Part shown: positions 30,029-38,901 of the stretch, in pieces
Position numbering within the stretch: the stretch's first letter is position 1
How the letters are laid out: every line of letters starts with the position of its first letter
Assembly (NCBI RefSeq): GCF_009208105.1
Contig: NZ_WFKL01000001.1
Span: 1,426,001 to 1,490,000 of the forward strand
DNA from: Rouxiella sp. S1S-2
Lineage (GTDB): Bacteria; Pseudomonadota; Gammaproteobacteria; Enterobacterales; Enterobacteriaceae
Direction: 5' to 3'
DNA length: 64,000 bases
The notes under the pieces: model-generated
Database searches by the model: none
What the model was told of the DNA's origin: nothing
The model's input: the letters and a program-made list of their open reading frames with translations, nothing else
Position numbers and translations under genes: made by a program

Positions 30029-30499
30029 TTATTGGGTTAAGCGGGATGGGGGTAACCAGGCCGTGGCCTCAACTTCTATCAATACCTCGGCGCTGGGCAG
30101 CATTTCACTGACCTGCACCACGGTAGAAACCGGCGGTTGCCCGGGATAGAACATTTTTCTCACCCGGCTGTAGTACGGGAAGTGGTCGAGATTGCGAAAA
30201 TACTGCACCAGCTTGATGACATCGCTCATTTGGCCACCGGCCTCTTCAATGGTGTGGCGGATGCTTTCAAGCACATACCAGCTTTGTGCAAGAATTGGGC
30301 CTTGTTTGGCATCGGTTGAGAACTCACCGGTTTCACCCAGCAGCAGGCGCGCTTGGGCCGGAATATCCTGAAAACCGCGTACGATAGTCGCGCTCTGTGG
30401 GTTGACCGGAATAATGCCGGAGAGAAAGATAAAATCGCCTGCGCGACGCCAGGCGGCATATTTGGCGAGCGGTTTGCCCGCGCCGGCTTCAAGACTCAT
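30029..30499 (-). CDS. RidA-family protein
   Basis: 156 residues of the RidA/YjgF/RutC family. The protein shows FIFLSGIIPVN, then VRGFQDIPAQARLLL, and the C-terminal PVSTVVQVSEMLPSAEVLIEVEATAW, which includes the usual acidic residue of the active-site cleft. Canonical RidA hydrolyses reactive enamines/imines, using an Arg that binds the carboxylate; I do not see that Arg clearly placed, so this may be an Rid subgroup with another substrate. Such proteins are common beside pyrimidine and amine degradation genes. The ATG overlaps the end of the amidohydrolase gene by 11 bases. Confidence 0.87.
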   Translation of the reverse strand: MSLEAGAGKPLAKYAAWRRAGDFIFLSGIIPVNPQSATIVRGFQDIPAQARLLLGETGEFSTDAKQGPILAQSWYVLESIRHTIEEAGGQMSDVIKLVQYFRNLDHFPYYSRVRKMFYPGQPPVSTVVQVSEMLPSAEVLIEVEATAWLPPSRLTQ

Positions 30500-31769
30500 G
30501 AGATAACTCCTGATTCCACGTGCGTTGATGGGTCAGCCTGCCGTGGTGGATAACCAGGCGGGCCGCGCTGTTTAACGGCCAGGTCGCGATGTTGCTACCG
30601 GGGAATACGACCAGCGTGGCGGCGCTGCCCTCCGCCAGCGGGGGTTGCGTGTGCGCATTGCCGGTGAGCGCCGCCGAGTCACAGATAAGCCGCGACTGTT
30701 GGTCAAAAAGGGTGTCGAGTTGCAGAGAGAACAGGGCGCAGCTCAGTGTATCCAGCGGGTCATAGCTGCCTGCCGGACAAAATGCATCCTGCACGTTATC
30801 GCAGCCCAGCAGCGTCGGAATACCTGCAACCTGCGCTTCTTTAAGCAGGGTTATTCCGCGCTGGCGCGGCGTGCGGCCCACCACCGCGTCCTGCAGCAGC
30901 AGGTTAGTCATCGGCAACGCAATCAGCGTCACGCGCTGCGCTGTCAGCATAGCCAACACTTCCTGCGCCTGCCGTTCGCTGCCCGAGGCCAGCGCGCAGC
31001 CGTGGCTGCAGCAAATGTGGCCGCTAAAGGGGTTTTCTGACAAATAGTGCGCCAGCCAGGTCAGTCCGTGGGCGGTGGCGGTCAACTCTTCGTCAATGTG
31101 CAGGTCCAGATTTAATTGCCAGGCGGATGCACTGTGCATCAGATTCTTCATCGCCGCCGGGTCCCAGTTGGACGAGTGAATAAAGCCGCCCAGCAGACAG
31201 TGTTCACCGCTTTGCGCCACGGCACGGGCAATGTCGTCTGCCGCAGTGGCATTGGCAAAAAAGCCCAGCGGTACCAACGCGACCCGCTCAAGGGTAACGC
31301 CGTGCTCTTCAACATTGGCCATTTCATGCCAGGCCACCGGCGGCGTTGCAGTAAACCAGTCAATGTGCGTGCGCAAATGCGTTACACCGTGGGCAGCCGC
31401 CCATGCCAGGCCTCGTTTGCCGCGCTGCTGGAGGTCTTCGGCGGTCCAGTGTTGGCGGTCCTGATGCATTGTTTCAATGGCGGCCAGCAGACCCGGTTTT
31501 GAAGGACGACTGCGGCCAATGGTGAAGGTTTTATCGAGGTGTGCATGCGGCTCAATCATTCCCGGCAGTGCCAATGCGCCTTGAGCGTCCCATAGGTCAA
31601 GCTGCGGGGGATGACTCGGGGTCAGCGACGAAATTTTGCCGTCTTCAAAGCGCAAGTCCGCCGTTGCCGGTTCGCCTGACTGTTGCGGCCAGCTCGGAGG
31701 CAGCAGCCACGCCGGAAGGCGCAGGTTGGCAATGCCGTTAAGCGCTGTTGCAGTGTTAAGAGAGGTCAT
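30489..31769 (-). CDS. Cytosine-deaminase-like amidohydrolase
   Basis: 426 residues of the CodA-like branch of the amidohydrolase superfamily, cytoplasmic. Metal-binding HxH is in LPGMIEPHAHLDKTF. Further signature segments are HLRTHIDWF, LDLHIDEEL, CCSHGCALASG and LLGCDNVQDAFCP, the last holding the catalytic-type Asp. The start at 31769 has GGAG at proper spacing; an ATG at 31790 overlaps the reductase stop but has no ribosome-binding site. Relatives deaminate cytosine, isoguanine, creatinine or N-alkyl ammelides. It lies second in the run after the reductase. Confidence 0.87.
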   Translation of the reverse strand: MTSLNTATALNGIANLRLPAWLLPPSWPQQSGEPATADLRFEDGKISSLTPSHPPQLDLWDAQGALALPGMIEPHAHLDKTFTIGRSRPSKPGLLAAIETMHQDRQHWTAEDLQQRGKRGLAWAAAHGVTHLRTHIDWFTATPPVAWHEMANVEEHGVTLERVALVPLGFFANATAADDIARAVAQSGEHCLLGGFIHSSNWDPAAMKNLMHSASAWQLNLDLHIDEELTATAHGLTWLAHYLSENPFSGHICCSHGCALASGSERQAQEVLAMLTAQRVTLIALPMTNLLLQDAVVGRTPRQRGITLLKEAQVAGIPTLLGCDNVQDAFCPAGSYDPLDTLSCALFSLQLDTLFDQQSRLICDSAALTGNAHTQPPLAEGSAATLVVFPGSNIATWPLNSAARLVIHHGRLTHQRTWNQELSHES

Positions 31770-31789
31770 CTTAATGCTCCGCGTTGACA

Positions 31790-32758
31790 TTACAGGTCGA
31801 GGACCAGAACAGGACTTTTAGAACGCGAACAGCACAGCGTAATTTGCGTGTTCTCCTCTTTTTCTTCTTGGCTTAGTACGCAGTCGCGGTGGTCCGGAAT
31901 ACCGTCTATAACGTCAGTAATACAGGAACCACAAATACCCTGTTCGCACGACAGCATAATATCGACCTTGGCACTCAGTAATACTTCGGCAATCGTTTGA
32001 TTAGGGCTGACTAAATAACGCTGGCCGGTCGAATTTAACTGAATATAAAACGCTTTCTCATCGACAAGGTTATTTACGGGCGCAGGGCTAAAGCGTTCAA
32101 AAGATAATTGCGCCGCCTGCCATTGATGCTTGTGCAGCAGGTCCTGCAGGCGTTCAATAAATCCCTCTGGCCCACAGGCGATAACTCTGGTCTCTGGGTT
32201 AGCCTTGAGTAGACAATCGGGCGTTTTTTGGCGCAGGGAATCGTTTGCGTCGCTGTAATGGAGAAAAACGTGTTTCGCCAATATCGGCGCACTCAGGCGG
32301 TTCATAAAGGCCGTCCCCTGTCCATTAGAGACATAGTAATGCAGTTCAAAATCAATATCTTGAGTTGCGATTTGCTCGGCCATCGCCAGCAGCGGGGTAA
32401 TACCAATTCCCCCCGCAAACAGCAGATAGCGCGTTGCCGCAGGCAGATGAAAATGATTGCGCGGTGCAGAAATATTCAGGCTATCGCCCGCCTTGAGGTG
32501 GTGATGAATGAAATGCGACCCCCCAGAGGATATTTCCGACAGCTTGACGCAAATTTCATAATATTCAACGGTGTCGATTTCGGTGCAGAGAGAATATTGA
32601 CGAGGACCAATATCAGGAATGAAAACGTCAATGTGTGCGCCGGGTGAGTAAGTCGGTAATAGGTGCCCTTGCTGCGCGATAAGCTGCAATGAAATATTCC
32701 CTAAACCGTTTCTCGTGACAGTCTTTATAGTGACAGGAATTAACTCGGCGTCTTTCAT
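31790..32758 (-). CDS. Phthalate-dioxygenase-reductase-type (VanB/HpxE-like) oxidoreductase
   Basis: A 322-residue electron-transfer protein. The N-terminal flavin-binding barrel has RQYSLCTEID, the NAD(P)-binding domain has YLLFAGGIGITPLLAMAEQI, and the C-terminal plant-type 2Fe-2S domain has CEQGICGSCITDVIDG plus a distal Cys in HRDCVL. This is the class IA reductase layout that normally feeds a Rieske oxygenase. No Rieske oxygenase is encoded in the window, so its partner is either elsewhere or unusual. It is the promoter-proximal gene of the minus-strand operon, divergent from the LysR gene. Confidence 0.9.
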   Translation of the reverse strand: MKDAELIPVTIKTVTRNGLGNISLQLIAQQGHLLPTYSPGAHIDVFIPDIGPRQYSLCTEIDTVEYYEICVKLSEISSGGSHFIHHHLKAGDSLNISAPRNHFHLPAATRYLLFAGGIGITPLLAMAEQIATQDIDFELHYYVSNGQGTAFMNRLSAPILAKHVFLHYSDANDSLRQKTPDCLLKANPETRVIACGPEGFIERLQDLLHKHQWQAAQLSFERFSPAPVNNLVDEKAFYIQLNSTGQRYLVSPNQTIAEVLLSAKVDIMLSCEQGICGSCITDVIDGIPDHRDCVLSQEEKEENTQITLCCSRSKSPVLVLDL

Positions 32759-32806
32759 TCTGGTTTACCGTATTTGTCTTATTTAAAAAATATAAAAAGG
32801 AAAAGT

Positions 32807-32826
32807 GTTAAAACGGGCGTTTTAAC
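32807..32826. promoter_or_regulatory. Perfect inverted repeat in the LysR/reductase divergent spacer
   Basis: GTTAAAAC (32807-32814) and GTTTTAAC (32819-32826) are exact reverse complements around GGGC, about 50-70 bases before the reductase start. It could be the LysR-type regulator's operator or a hairpin in the operon leader. No other symmetric element of this quality is seen in the 238-base spacer. Confidence 0.45.
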
Positions 32827-32996
32827 CTCTTAACCACACAACCCACTGCGGGAGGGGCTAATGGAGTGAGGAGGCTGCTTTTTAAGCGATGAAACGATTG
32901 TTCCCGTTGCAATGAAAGCTACGTTATTGTTATAAAAGCGTTGCGTCCAGCGCTTTGATTCGCACATCCCGTTGCATAAAAGAGAGCACCTCGACT

Positions 32997-33920
32997 ATGT
33001 TCGCATTCTCCCGATTTCTGCTGTACTTCACCGAAGTTGCCCGTCAGGGATCGTTTCGCAAGGCGTCCGAAACGCTGCACGTGGCGGCATCGTCTATTGA
33101 TCGACAGATACTGCGGGTTGAAAAAGAGCTGGCGATGCCGCTATTTGAAAGACACCCCACCGGGCTGCGGTTGACGGCGGCGGGTGAGCTGTTGCTGCAC
33201 GCCGCTAATAATTGGAAAAAGGATTTTAATCGCGTTTGTGAACAGCTTGATGACCTGCGCGGCCTGAGGCGCGGGCATGTCCGCATTGCAACGATTGATG
33301 CCATAAATCGGCACTTCTTTTCGGCGATGCTTAAGAAGGTGCACCTCGACTATCCCAACATCTCATTCACGCTGACCACCATGAACAACATTGATATTCA
33401 GCAGGCGCTGATGTCGGGTGACGCCGACTTTGGGATCATGCTCAATCCCCAGAGTTCCCGCGAGCTGCAGGTGCAGGCCTTTGCCGAAATTAATCTGGGT
33501 ATTGTGGTACCGAAAGGGCATCCGCTGAGCGAGAAGCGCAGTATTCGATTCAATCAATGTATGGAATATCCCTTTATCATTCCGTCTGCGCCGCTAATGC
33601 TTTCCGAGCCGGTTGAGGCGCTGATCAACATTAACGGTGGCATGATTAATGAGGTCGCGGTTTCCAACAATATTCATATGATCCGTTCACTGATTAAAGA
33701 GAAAATAGGTATCGGTATTTTATGCTGGCTCGACATTATGGATGAGGTGCTTGATGACCAGCTGCTGTTTATTCCGCTCACCGATCCGCAGCTAAAAACC
33801 TTTACCCTGTCGCTGTGCGTTGCGCCGTCGCGCCAACTCTCCCTGGCGGCGTCGATGATGCTTAAACAGCTCGAACTGTTATTTAGCCAGATTCAAAACC
33901 CAGGCAACGAAACGCCGTAA
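32997..33920 (+). CDS. LysR-family transcriptional regulator
   Basis: 307 residues. The ATG at 32997 gives MFAFSRFLLYFTEVARQGSF, a normal LysR beginning; the frame can be extended to a TTG at 32955, but that adds no family sequence. The winged helix-turn-helix has RKASETLHVAASSIDRQILRVEKEL (about 20-44). The effector domain spans about 90-300, with DADFGIMLNPQ and VPKGHPLSEK. It is encoded between the two arms of the catabolic island and probably controls both, responding to the imported compound or an intermediate. Confidence 0.9.
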   Translation: MFAFSRFLLYFTEVARQGSFRKASETLHVAASSIDRQILRVEKELAMPLFERHPTGLRLTAAGELLLHAANNWKKDFNRVCEQLDDLRGLRRGHVRIATIDAINRHFFSAMLKKVHLDYPNISFTLTTMNNIDIQQALMSGDADFGIMLNPQSSRELQVQAFAEINLGIVVPKGHPLSEKRSIRFNQCMEYPFIIPSAPLMLSEPVEALININGGMINEVAVSNNIHMIRSLIKEKIGIGILCWLDIMDEVLDDQLLFIPLTDPQLKTFTLSLCVAPSRQLSLAASMMLKQLELLFSQIQNPGNETP

Positions 33921-34184
33921 TTTGCACCAACGTAGTGCTCGCTGCTCTGCTTTGAATCAAAGGTTGCAGAGTAGAATGAGCTTAAAACACCCACAAAGCG
34001 CATGGATTGGGCACGGGTAGAGTTGGCATCGTTTTTGTATAGCTACAAGTGAGTAGAAGCGGTCAGTGCAGAAAAGTGCGCGGGACATTGCTCAGCAACC
34101 ATTTCGCGGTTCATTTTGAGCCGGAGACGGAGGCTGAGCGGCTTTTTGCTTGTCCTCCTCCCGGCGATGATTAGGAGAGGAGCA

Positions 34185-35174
34185 ATGAAGTTAACATCTC
34201 GCATTCCCCTGTCTTGCTGCGTGCTGAGCACGCTGATACTGGGGACTTTTTCGCTGACGGCCCACGCTGACGAGAAGCTTGTTCTGCTGACCTCGTGGTA
34301 TGCCCAGGCCGAGCAGGGCGGTTATTATCAGGCGCTGGCGACCGGTATTTATAAACGTTACGGGTTGGATGTCACGATTCAGTCCGGTGGGCCGCAGATC
34401 AATGGCATGCAGTTGCTGCTGTCAAAGCGCGCCGACGTGATTATTGGCTATGATCTCCAACTGCTCGATGCCGTGCAGCGCGGTTTTCAGGCTAAAGCGA
34501 TCGCTGCTCCGTTTCAGTTCGACCCGCAGGGTTTACTCACCCACGCTTCGGTCACCTCGCTTGACGGCTTAAAGGGTAAAACCATTCTGGTGTCCAGCTC
34601 GGGCCAGTCAACCTGGTGGCCATGGTTGAAAGAGCGCTATCATCTCAGCGATTCTCAGGCTCGGCCTTACACCTTCAATATTCAACCCTTTGTTGCCGAT
34701 GACAATGTTGCGCAGCAGGCCTACGTCAGCTCTGAAGTATTTCAGGCGAAAAAAGCCGGGGTGAAATCTAATTTCTTCCTCTTCTCCGAGCACGGATACC
34801 CCCCTTATGGCGGTATTTTGATTACCCGTCCGGATCTGATCGACAGCCGTAAAGACGCCATGGCCAAGTTTGTGCGCGCCTCAATGGAAGGCTGGGTCAG
34901 TTATCTGCAAAACCCTGCACCGGGCAACGCGTTAATCAAAAAAGACAACCCGAAAATGACCGACGACCTGTTGGACTGGGCGGTGTTGCAAATCAAACAG
35001 CATCACCTGATTGACGGCGGTGACGCCGCGACGCAGGGCTGGGGCACCATGACGCAGGCTCGCTGGCAGAAGACCCGAGATTTTATGGTCAATGCCAAAT
35101 TGCTCAATGCGGACACTGACTGGAAACAGGCCTACACCACGCAGTTTGTCGAGCATATGGACGTCAAACCCTGA
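34185..35174 (+). CDS. NMT1/THI5-like ABC substrate-binding protein, copy 2
   Basis: A 329-residue periplasmic binding protein with a signal peptide ending TAHA before DEKL. The start ATG at 34185 follows GGAGAGGAG; the longer frame from 34116 is not needed. It is paralogous to copy 1 along its whole length: TSWYAQAEQGGYYQALATGI and SGGPQINGMQLLLSKRAD align with the same positions there, as do RPYTFNIQPFVADDN and NALIKKDNPKM. It has no permease or ATPase beside it and may share those at 26485-28132 with a different ligand preference. Confidence 0.87.
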   Translation: MKLTSRIPLSCCVLSTLILGTFSLTAHADEKLVLLTSWYAQAEQGGYYQALATGIYKRYGLDVTIQSGGPQINGMQLLLSKRADVIIGYDLQLLDAVQRGFQAKAIAAPFQFDPQGLLTHASVTSLDGLKGKTILVSSSGQSTWWPWLKERYHLSDSQARPYTFNIQPFVADDNVAQQAYVSSEVFQAKKAGVKSNFFLFSEHGYPPYGGILITRPDLIDSRKDAMAKFVRASMEGWVSYLQNPAPGNALIKKDNPKMTDDLLDWAVLQIKQHHLIDGGDAATQGWGTMTQARWQKTRDFMVNAKLLNADTDWKQAYTTQFVEHMDVKP

Positions 35175-35185
35175 GGAGCGTTGTA

Positions 35186-36613
35186 ATGTCATCTCATTCA
35201 TTGCTGATTAAAAATGCGCACGCCATTCTGACCGGCCTGCCGGGTGATGCTGCCCGCCACACTGGGCCAGATATTCGCGTGCGCGACGGCGTAATTGAGG
35301 CCATCGGGTCTCTGACGGCACTGCCGGAAGAGAGGCTGATTGACGCCCGAGACTGCGTGGTGTATCCGGCGTGGGTCAATACGCACCATCACCTGTTTCA
35401 GTCTTTGCTTAAAGGTGAGCCGCAGGGGCTGAACAAAAGCCTGACCGAGTGGTTAAGCGCTACGCCTTATCGTTTTCGCGCCACCTTCGATGAACCAACA
35501 TTTCGTCTGGCGGTGCGCATTGGCCTGATTGAGCTGCTGCGTTCGGGCTGTGCCACCGTTGCCGATCATAACTATCTCTACTGGCCGGATATGCCGTTTG
35601 ATCCCTCAGAGATTGTGTTTAGCGAGGGTGAAGCGTTAGGTATGCGCATCGTGTTGTGCCGGGGAGGGGCCACGCAGGGACGGGCGATTGAGCGCGATTT
35701 ACCGCAGGCGCTGCGACCGGAAAACGTCGAGCACTACATGGCGGACATTGAGCGTTTGGTCGCACGCTATCACGACCCGCGTCCGGCGTCGCTGCGTCGC
35801 ATCGTGATGGCTCCGACTACGCTGCTGCATTCGGCGCCGGGATCGCAACTGCGTGAAATGGCTAAACTGGCTCGCCAGTTGGGTATTCGCCTGCACAGTC
35901 ACCTCTCAGAAACGGTGGATTATCTTGATGCAGCGCGGGACAAATTTGGCATGACGCCGGTCGAGTTTTGCGCCGAACACGATTGGCTGGGCGATGACGT
36001 GTGGTTTGCGCACCTGGTGAAACTGTTGCCGCAGGAAATAGCTATGCTGGGGCAAACCCGCACCGGTATTGCCCACTGTCCGCAGAGTAACGGGCGTTTG
36101 GGCAGCGGTATCGCCGACCTGTTGGCATTGGAAAAAGCCGGCGTGCCGGTTTCTTTGGGCGTTGACGGTGCGGCGTCTAACGAGGCGGCCGACATGCAGA
36201 GTGAGGCGCATGCCGCCTGGCTGTTGCAGCGTGCCAGAAAAGGCATGCAGGCGCAGCCGCGCTACGACGGCGGCACCTTTGAAGGCGGCGGTGATGCCGC
36301 GTCCATTGAAGATGTGGTGCGCTGGGGCAGCGCGGGCGGTGCGCAGATCCTCGGCCTGCAACAAAGCGGGTCATTGCAGGTGGGCATGCTGGCGGATATC
36401 GCCGTTTATCGGCTGGACGACCCGCGCTACTTCGGCCTGCATGATATGGCCATCGGTCCGGTAGCCTGCGGCGGTCGTGCTTCGCTCAAAGCTTTGATGA
36501 TTAACGGTCGCGTGATTGTTGAAAACGACGTCGTGCCGGGTCTCGACCTGGAAGAGATGCGCCATCAGGCGATGTCAGCGGTTCGTACCCTACACCAACG
36601 CGCAGCGCGTTAA
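35186..36613 (+). CDS. 8-oxoguanine deaminase/chlorohydrolase-type amidohydrolase
   Basis: A 475-residue cytoplasmic metal hydrolase of the TrzN/AtzB/8-oxoguanine deaminase group. The HxH element is in VNTHHHLFQSLLKGEP, the next metal His in RLHSHLSET, then WFAHLVKL, and the catalytic Asp in GVDGAASNEAADM. These match deaminases of purine- or triazine-type rings. It begins 11 bases after the binding-protein gene and is followed by a dioxygenase in the same direction. If it is an oxopurine deaminase, the product would be urate-like; this is inference. Confidence 0.88.
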   Translation: MSSHSLLIKNAHAILTGLPGDAARHTGPDIRVRDGVIEAIGSLTALPEERLIDARDCVVYPAWVNTHHHLFQSLLKGEPQGLNKSLTEWLSATPYRFRATFDEPTFRLAVRIGLIELLRSGCATVADHNYLYWPDMPFDPSEIVFSEGEALGMRIVLCRGGATQGRAIERDLPQALRPENVEHYMADIERLVARYHDPRPASLRRIVMAPTTLLHSAPGSQLREMAKLARQLGIRLHSHLSETVDYLDAARDKFGMTPVEFCAEHDWLGDDVWFAHLVKLLPQEIAMLGQTRTGIAHCPQSNGRLGSGIADLLALEKAGVPVSLGVDGAASNEAADMQSEAHAAWLLQRARKGMQAQPRYDGGTFEGGGDAASIEDVVRWGSAGGAQILGLQQSGSLQVGMLADIAVYRLDDPRYFGLHDMAIGPVACGGRASLKALMINGRVIVENDVVPGLDLEEMRHQAMSAVRTLHQRAAR

Positions 36614-36640
36614 CCCTATTGATTAAGAAGGAAAATAAAA

Positions 36641-37627
36641 ATGACACAGTCTATTCAAACTCAAGGCTATGCACTGCAAGAGCTGGAAAAAGAAGCACAA
36701 ATGGGCGCAATGGGTGAAGAGACGTTTGCCCGTGAAGTTCGCTGTATTGACCTCTCGGATTTTGAGATCCGCAAAAGCGAGATAGCCGACGAACTTTGGC
36801 AGGCGGCGGTTGAAATCGGCTTCTTCCAGGTGAGCAACCACGGTATAGCGCTGGGCGACATCCGTCAGGCCTTCAGCATGACCGCCGATTTTTTCTCGTT
36901 ACCCAATGAGGTCAAGGCGCAGTATCCGCTGGCGCGCAACGCCGGTTGGGAAAATAAATCACAGGTTCGCCCGTCGACCAAAACACCCGACCAAAAAGAG
37001 TCTTATCAAATAACGCGCCCACTAATGGATGCGCTGTGGCCGAGCGATCGAGAGCTACCGGCGTTTAAAAATACCATGTTGGGCTTTGAGTCTCAGTGCT
37101 GGGAGTTGGGGATGAAGCTGCTGTCGTGCTTTGCACTCAAACTCGGCTTCCCCGAGCAATTTTTTGAACACGCGCATAATCCTGATCAGAAAACCTACCA
37201 AAGTACGCTGCGCATGCTGCATTACTACGCCACCGAACAGTCGCAGCAGGGGATGTGGCGCGCCGGTGCGCATACTGATTTTGACTGCCTGACGCTGTTG
37301 TTCCAACGTCCCGGTCAGGGCGGGTTGCAAGTTTGTCCGGGTAAAGACCGCGAAAGTCAGCAGTGGACCAGCATCGAACCGCGTGAAGAGGTGATTACCT
37401 GTAACATTGGTGACATGCTGATGCGCTGGAGTGACGACCAGCTGCCGTCGAATTTCCACCGAGTCAGAAATCCTCTGCCGGGTGAATATCAGGGCGAACG
37501 CTACAGTCTGGCTTTCTTCTGTCAGGCCAACAAAGACGTTGAAATTCTCGGGCCGCAGGCCAAGTATCCGGCGATCAGTGCCGAGGACTATTTGCAGCAG
37601 CGCATTCAGGCGAATTTTGCCAAGTAA
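36641..37627 (+). CDS. Isopenicillin-N-synthase-family Fe(II)/2-oxoglutarate dioxygenase
   Basis: A 328-residue non-heme iron oxygenase. The N-terminal DIOX_N part has VRCIDLSDFEI and AAVEIGFFQVSNHGI. The iron facial triad is His and Asp in GAHTDFDCLTLLFQ and the distal His in PSNFHRVRNPLPG, with RYSLAFFC as the 2-oxoglutarate-binding Arg-x-Ser. All ligands are intact. It closes the plus-strand arm of the island and probably hydroxylates or demethylates the imported compound before ring opening. Such enzymes take electrons from 2-oxoglutarate and do not need the reductase encoded nearby. Confidence 0.9.
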   Translation: MTQSIQTQGYALQELEKEAQMGAMGEETFAREVRCIDLSDFEIRKSEIADELWQAAVEIGFFQVSNHGIALGDIRQAFSMTADFFSLPNEVKAQYPLARNAGWENKSQVRPSTKTPDQKESYQITRPLMDALWPSDRELPAFKNTMLGFESQCWELGMKLLSCFALKLGFPEQFFEHAHNPDQKTYQSTLRMLHYYATEQSQQGMWRAGAHTDFDCLTLLFQRPGQGGLQVCPGKDRESQQWTSIEPREEVITCNIGDMLMRWSDDQLPSNFHRVRNPLPGEYQGERYSLAFFCQANKDVEILGPQAKYPAISAEDYLQQRIQANFAK

Positions 37628-37650
37628 CGGCAGGTGATGTGAAAGCATAA

Positions 37651-37679
37651 AAAATGGCCAGGCAATGGCTGGCCATTTT
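37651..37679. terminator. Bidirectional terminator between dioxygenase and alcohol dehydrogenase
   Basis: AAAATGGCCAG (37651-37661) and CTGGCCATTTT (37669-37679) form a perfect 11-base stem with a seven-base loop. The A-tract and T-tract ends make it work for both convergent genes. Confidence 0.85.
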
Positions 37680-37707
37680 AGTCAACACTGAGCGCGACGT
37701 TTTGCGA

Positions 37708-38766
37708 TTATGCCGTTGCACCGGCGGGCAGCGTTGCCATATCGATAACAAAGCGATAGCGCACGTCGGCATTTTCCATGCGTTCGAAGGCTTCGTTGAT
37801 TTCGTCCATGCGGATCATTTCACAGTCGGGAAGGATATTTTTCTCAGCGCAGAAATCCAGCATTTCCTGCGTTTCTTTAATCCCGCCAATCGGTGAACCG
37901 GCAACACGGCGGCGTCCCATCAGCATAGGAACGGTATTGAACTCGTTCATTGGCCCAACCTGACCGACCAGAACCAGCGTGGCATCTACGTCCAGCAGCG
38001 CCAGATAAGGCGTGATGTCGTGTTTTACCGGTACCGTATCAATGATTAAATCAAAGTGATTGGCGGCCTGCACCATAGCCTCTTCATCGGCGCTAACCAG
38101 CAGTCTGCTCGCACCCAGCGCCAACGCATCGGCTTCTTTGGCGGCGCTGCGACTCACTACGGTGACGTCTGCACCGAGGCCGATGGCCAGTTTAACCGCC
38201 ATATGCCCCAAACCGCCGAGGCCAATTACGCCAACGCGGCTGCCTGCGCCGACATTCCAGGTTTTCAGCGGTGACCAGGTGGTGATGCCTGCACAAAGCA
38301 GCGGTGCGGCCTTGGAAAGGTCAAGCCCGGCAGGCATGCTTAAACAGAACTCTTCACGCACAACTAAATGTTTGGAATATCCCCCCTGATTCGGCTCTTT
38401 AGTGATGCGGTCGTGGCCGCCGTAGGTGCCAGTCATGCCTTCACGACACAGCTGCTCTTCACCTTTTTGACACTGGTCGCACGCCTGACAGCTGTCGACC
38501 AGACAGCCTACTGCCACGTGGTCGCCCACTTTATAGCGGTTAACCTGCGGACCTACGGCAGTCACGCGACCGACGATTTCGTGGCCGGGAACAATCGGAT
38601 AATAGCTCCATCCCCAGTCATTTCGCGCGGTATGTAAATCAGAATGGCACACGCCACAGTACAAAATCTCCATGGCGACATCGTTGGGGCGCAGCGCACG
38701 GCGTTCAAACTCATAGGGTGCAAGCGGCTTTTTCGGGTCGTAAGCGGCAAATCCGACGGTTTTCAT
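37708..38766 (-). CDS. yahK: Zinc-dependent NADP(H) alcohol dehydrogenase, YahK-like
   Basis: A 352-residue medium-chain dehydrogenase/reductase. Catalytic zinc ligands are in YCGVCHSDLH and VPGHEIVG, the structural zinc cysteines in CQACDQCQKGEEQLC, and the dinucleotide fold in GVIGLGGLGHMAVKLA. The overall sequence resembles E. coli YahK, a broad-range aldehyde reductase preferring NADPH. It is a single gene between two terminator regions; there is no sign it belongs to the adjacent catabolic island. Confidence 0.82.
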   Translation of the reverse strand: MKTVGFAAYDPKKPLAPYEFERRALRPNDVAMEILYCGVCHSDLHTARNDWGWSYYPIVPGHEIVGRVTAVGPQVNRYKVGDHVAVGCLVDSCQACDQCQKGEEQLCREGMTGTYGGHDRITKEPNQGGYSKHLVVREEFCLSMPAGLDLSKAAPLLCAGITTWSPLKTWNVGAGSRVGVIGLGGLGHMAVKLAIGLGADVTVVSRSAAKEADALALGASRLLVSADEEAMVQAANHFDLIIDTVPVKHDITPYLALLDVDATLVLVGQVGPMNEFNTVPMLMGRRRVAGSPIGGIKETQEMLDFCAEKNILPDCEMIRMDEINEAFERMENADVRYRFVIDMATLPAGATA

Positions 38767-38901
38767 TAACAGACTCCTGAATTGTTTTTATTAGCGGCAG
38801 TTGCGATGTAAGAGACGGGCTTGGCTGTGACTTTTTGTGTGATATATCGTCAAGCATCGTCTCTTAGCGTAGCCCATGCGGCGAACAAACAGGGGATTTA
38901 G

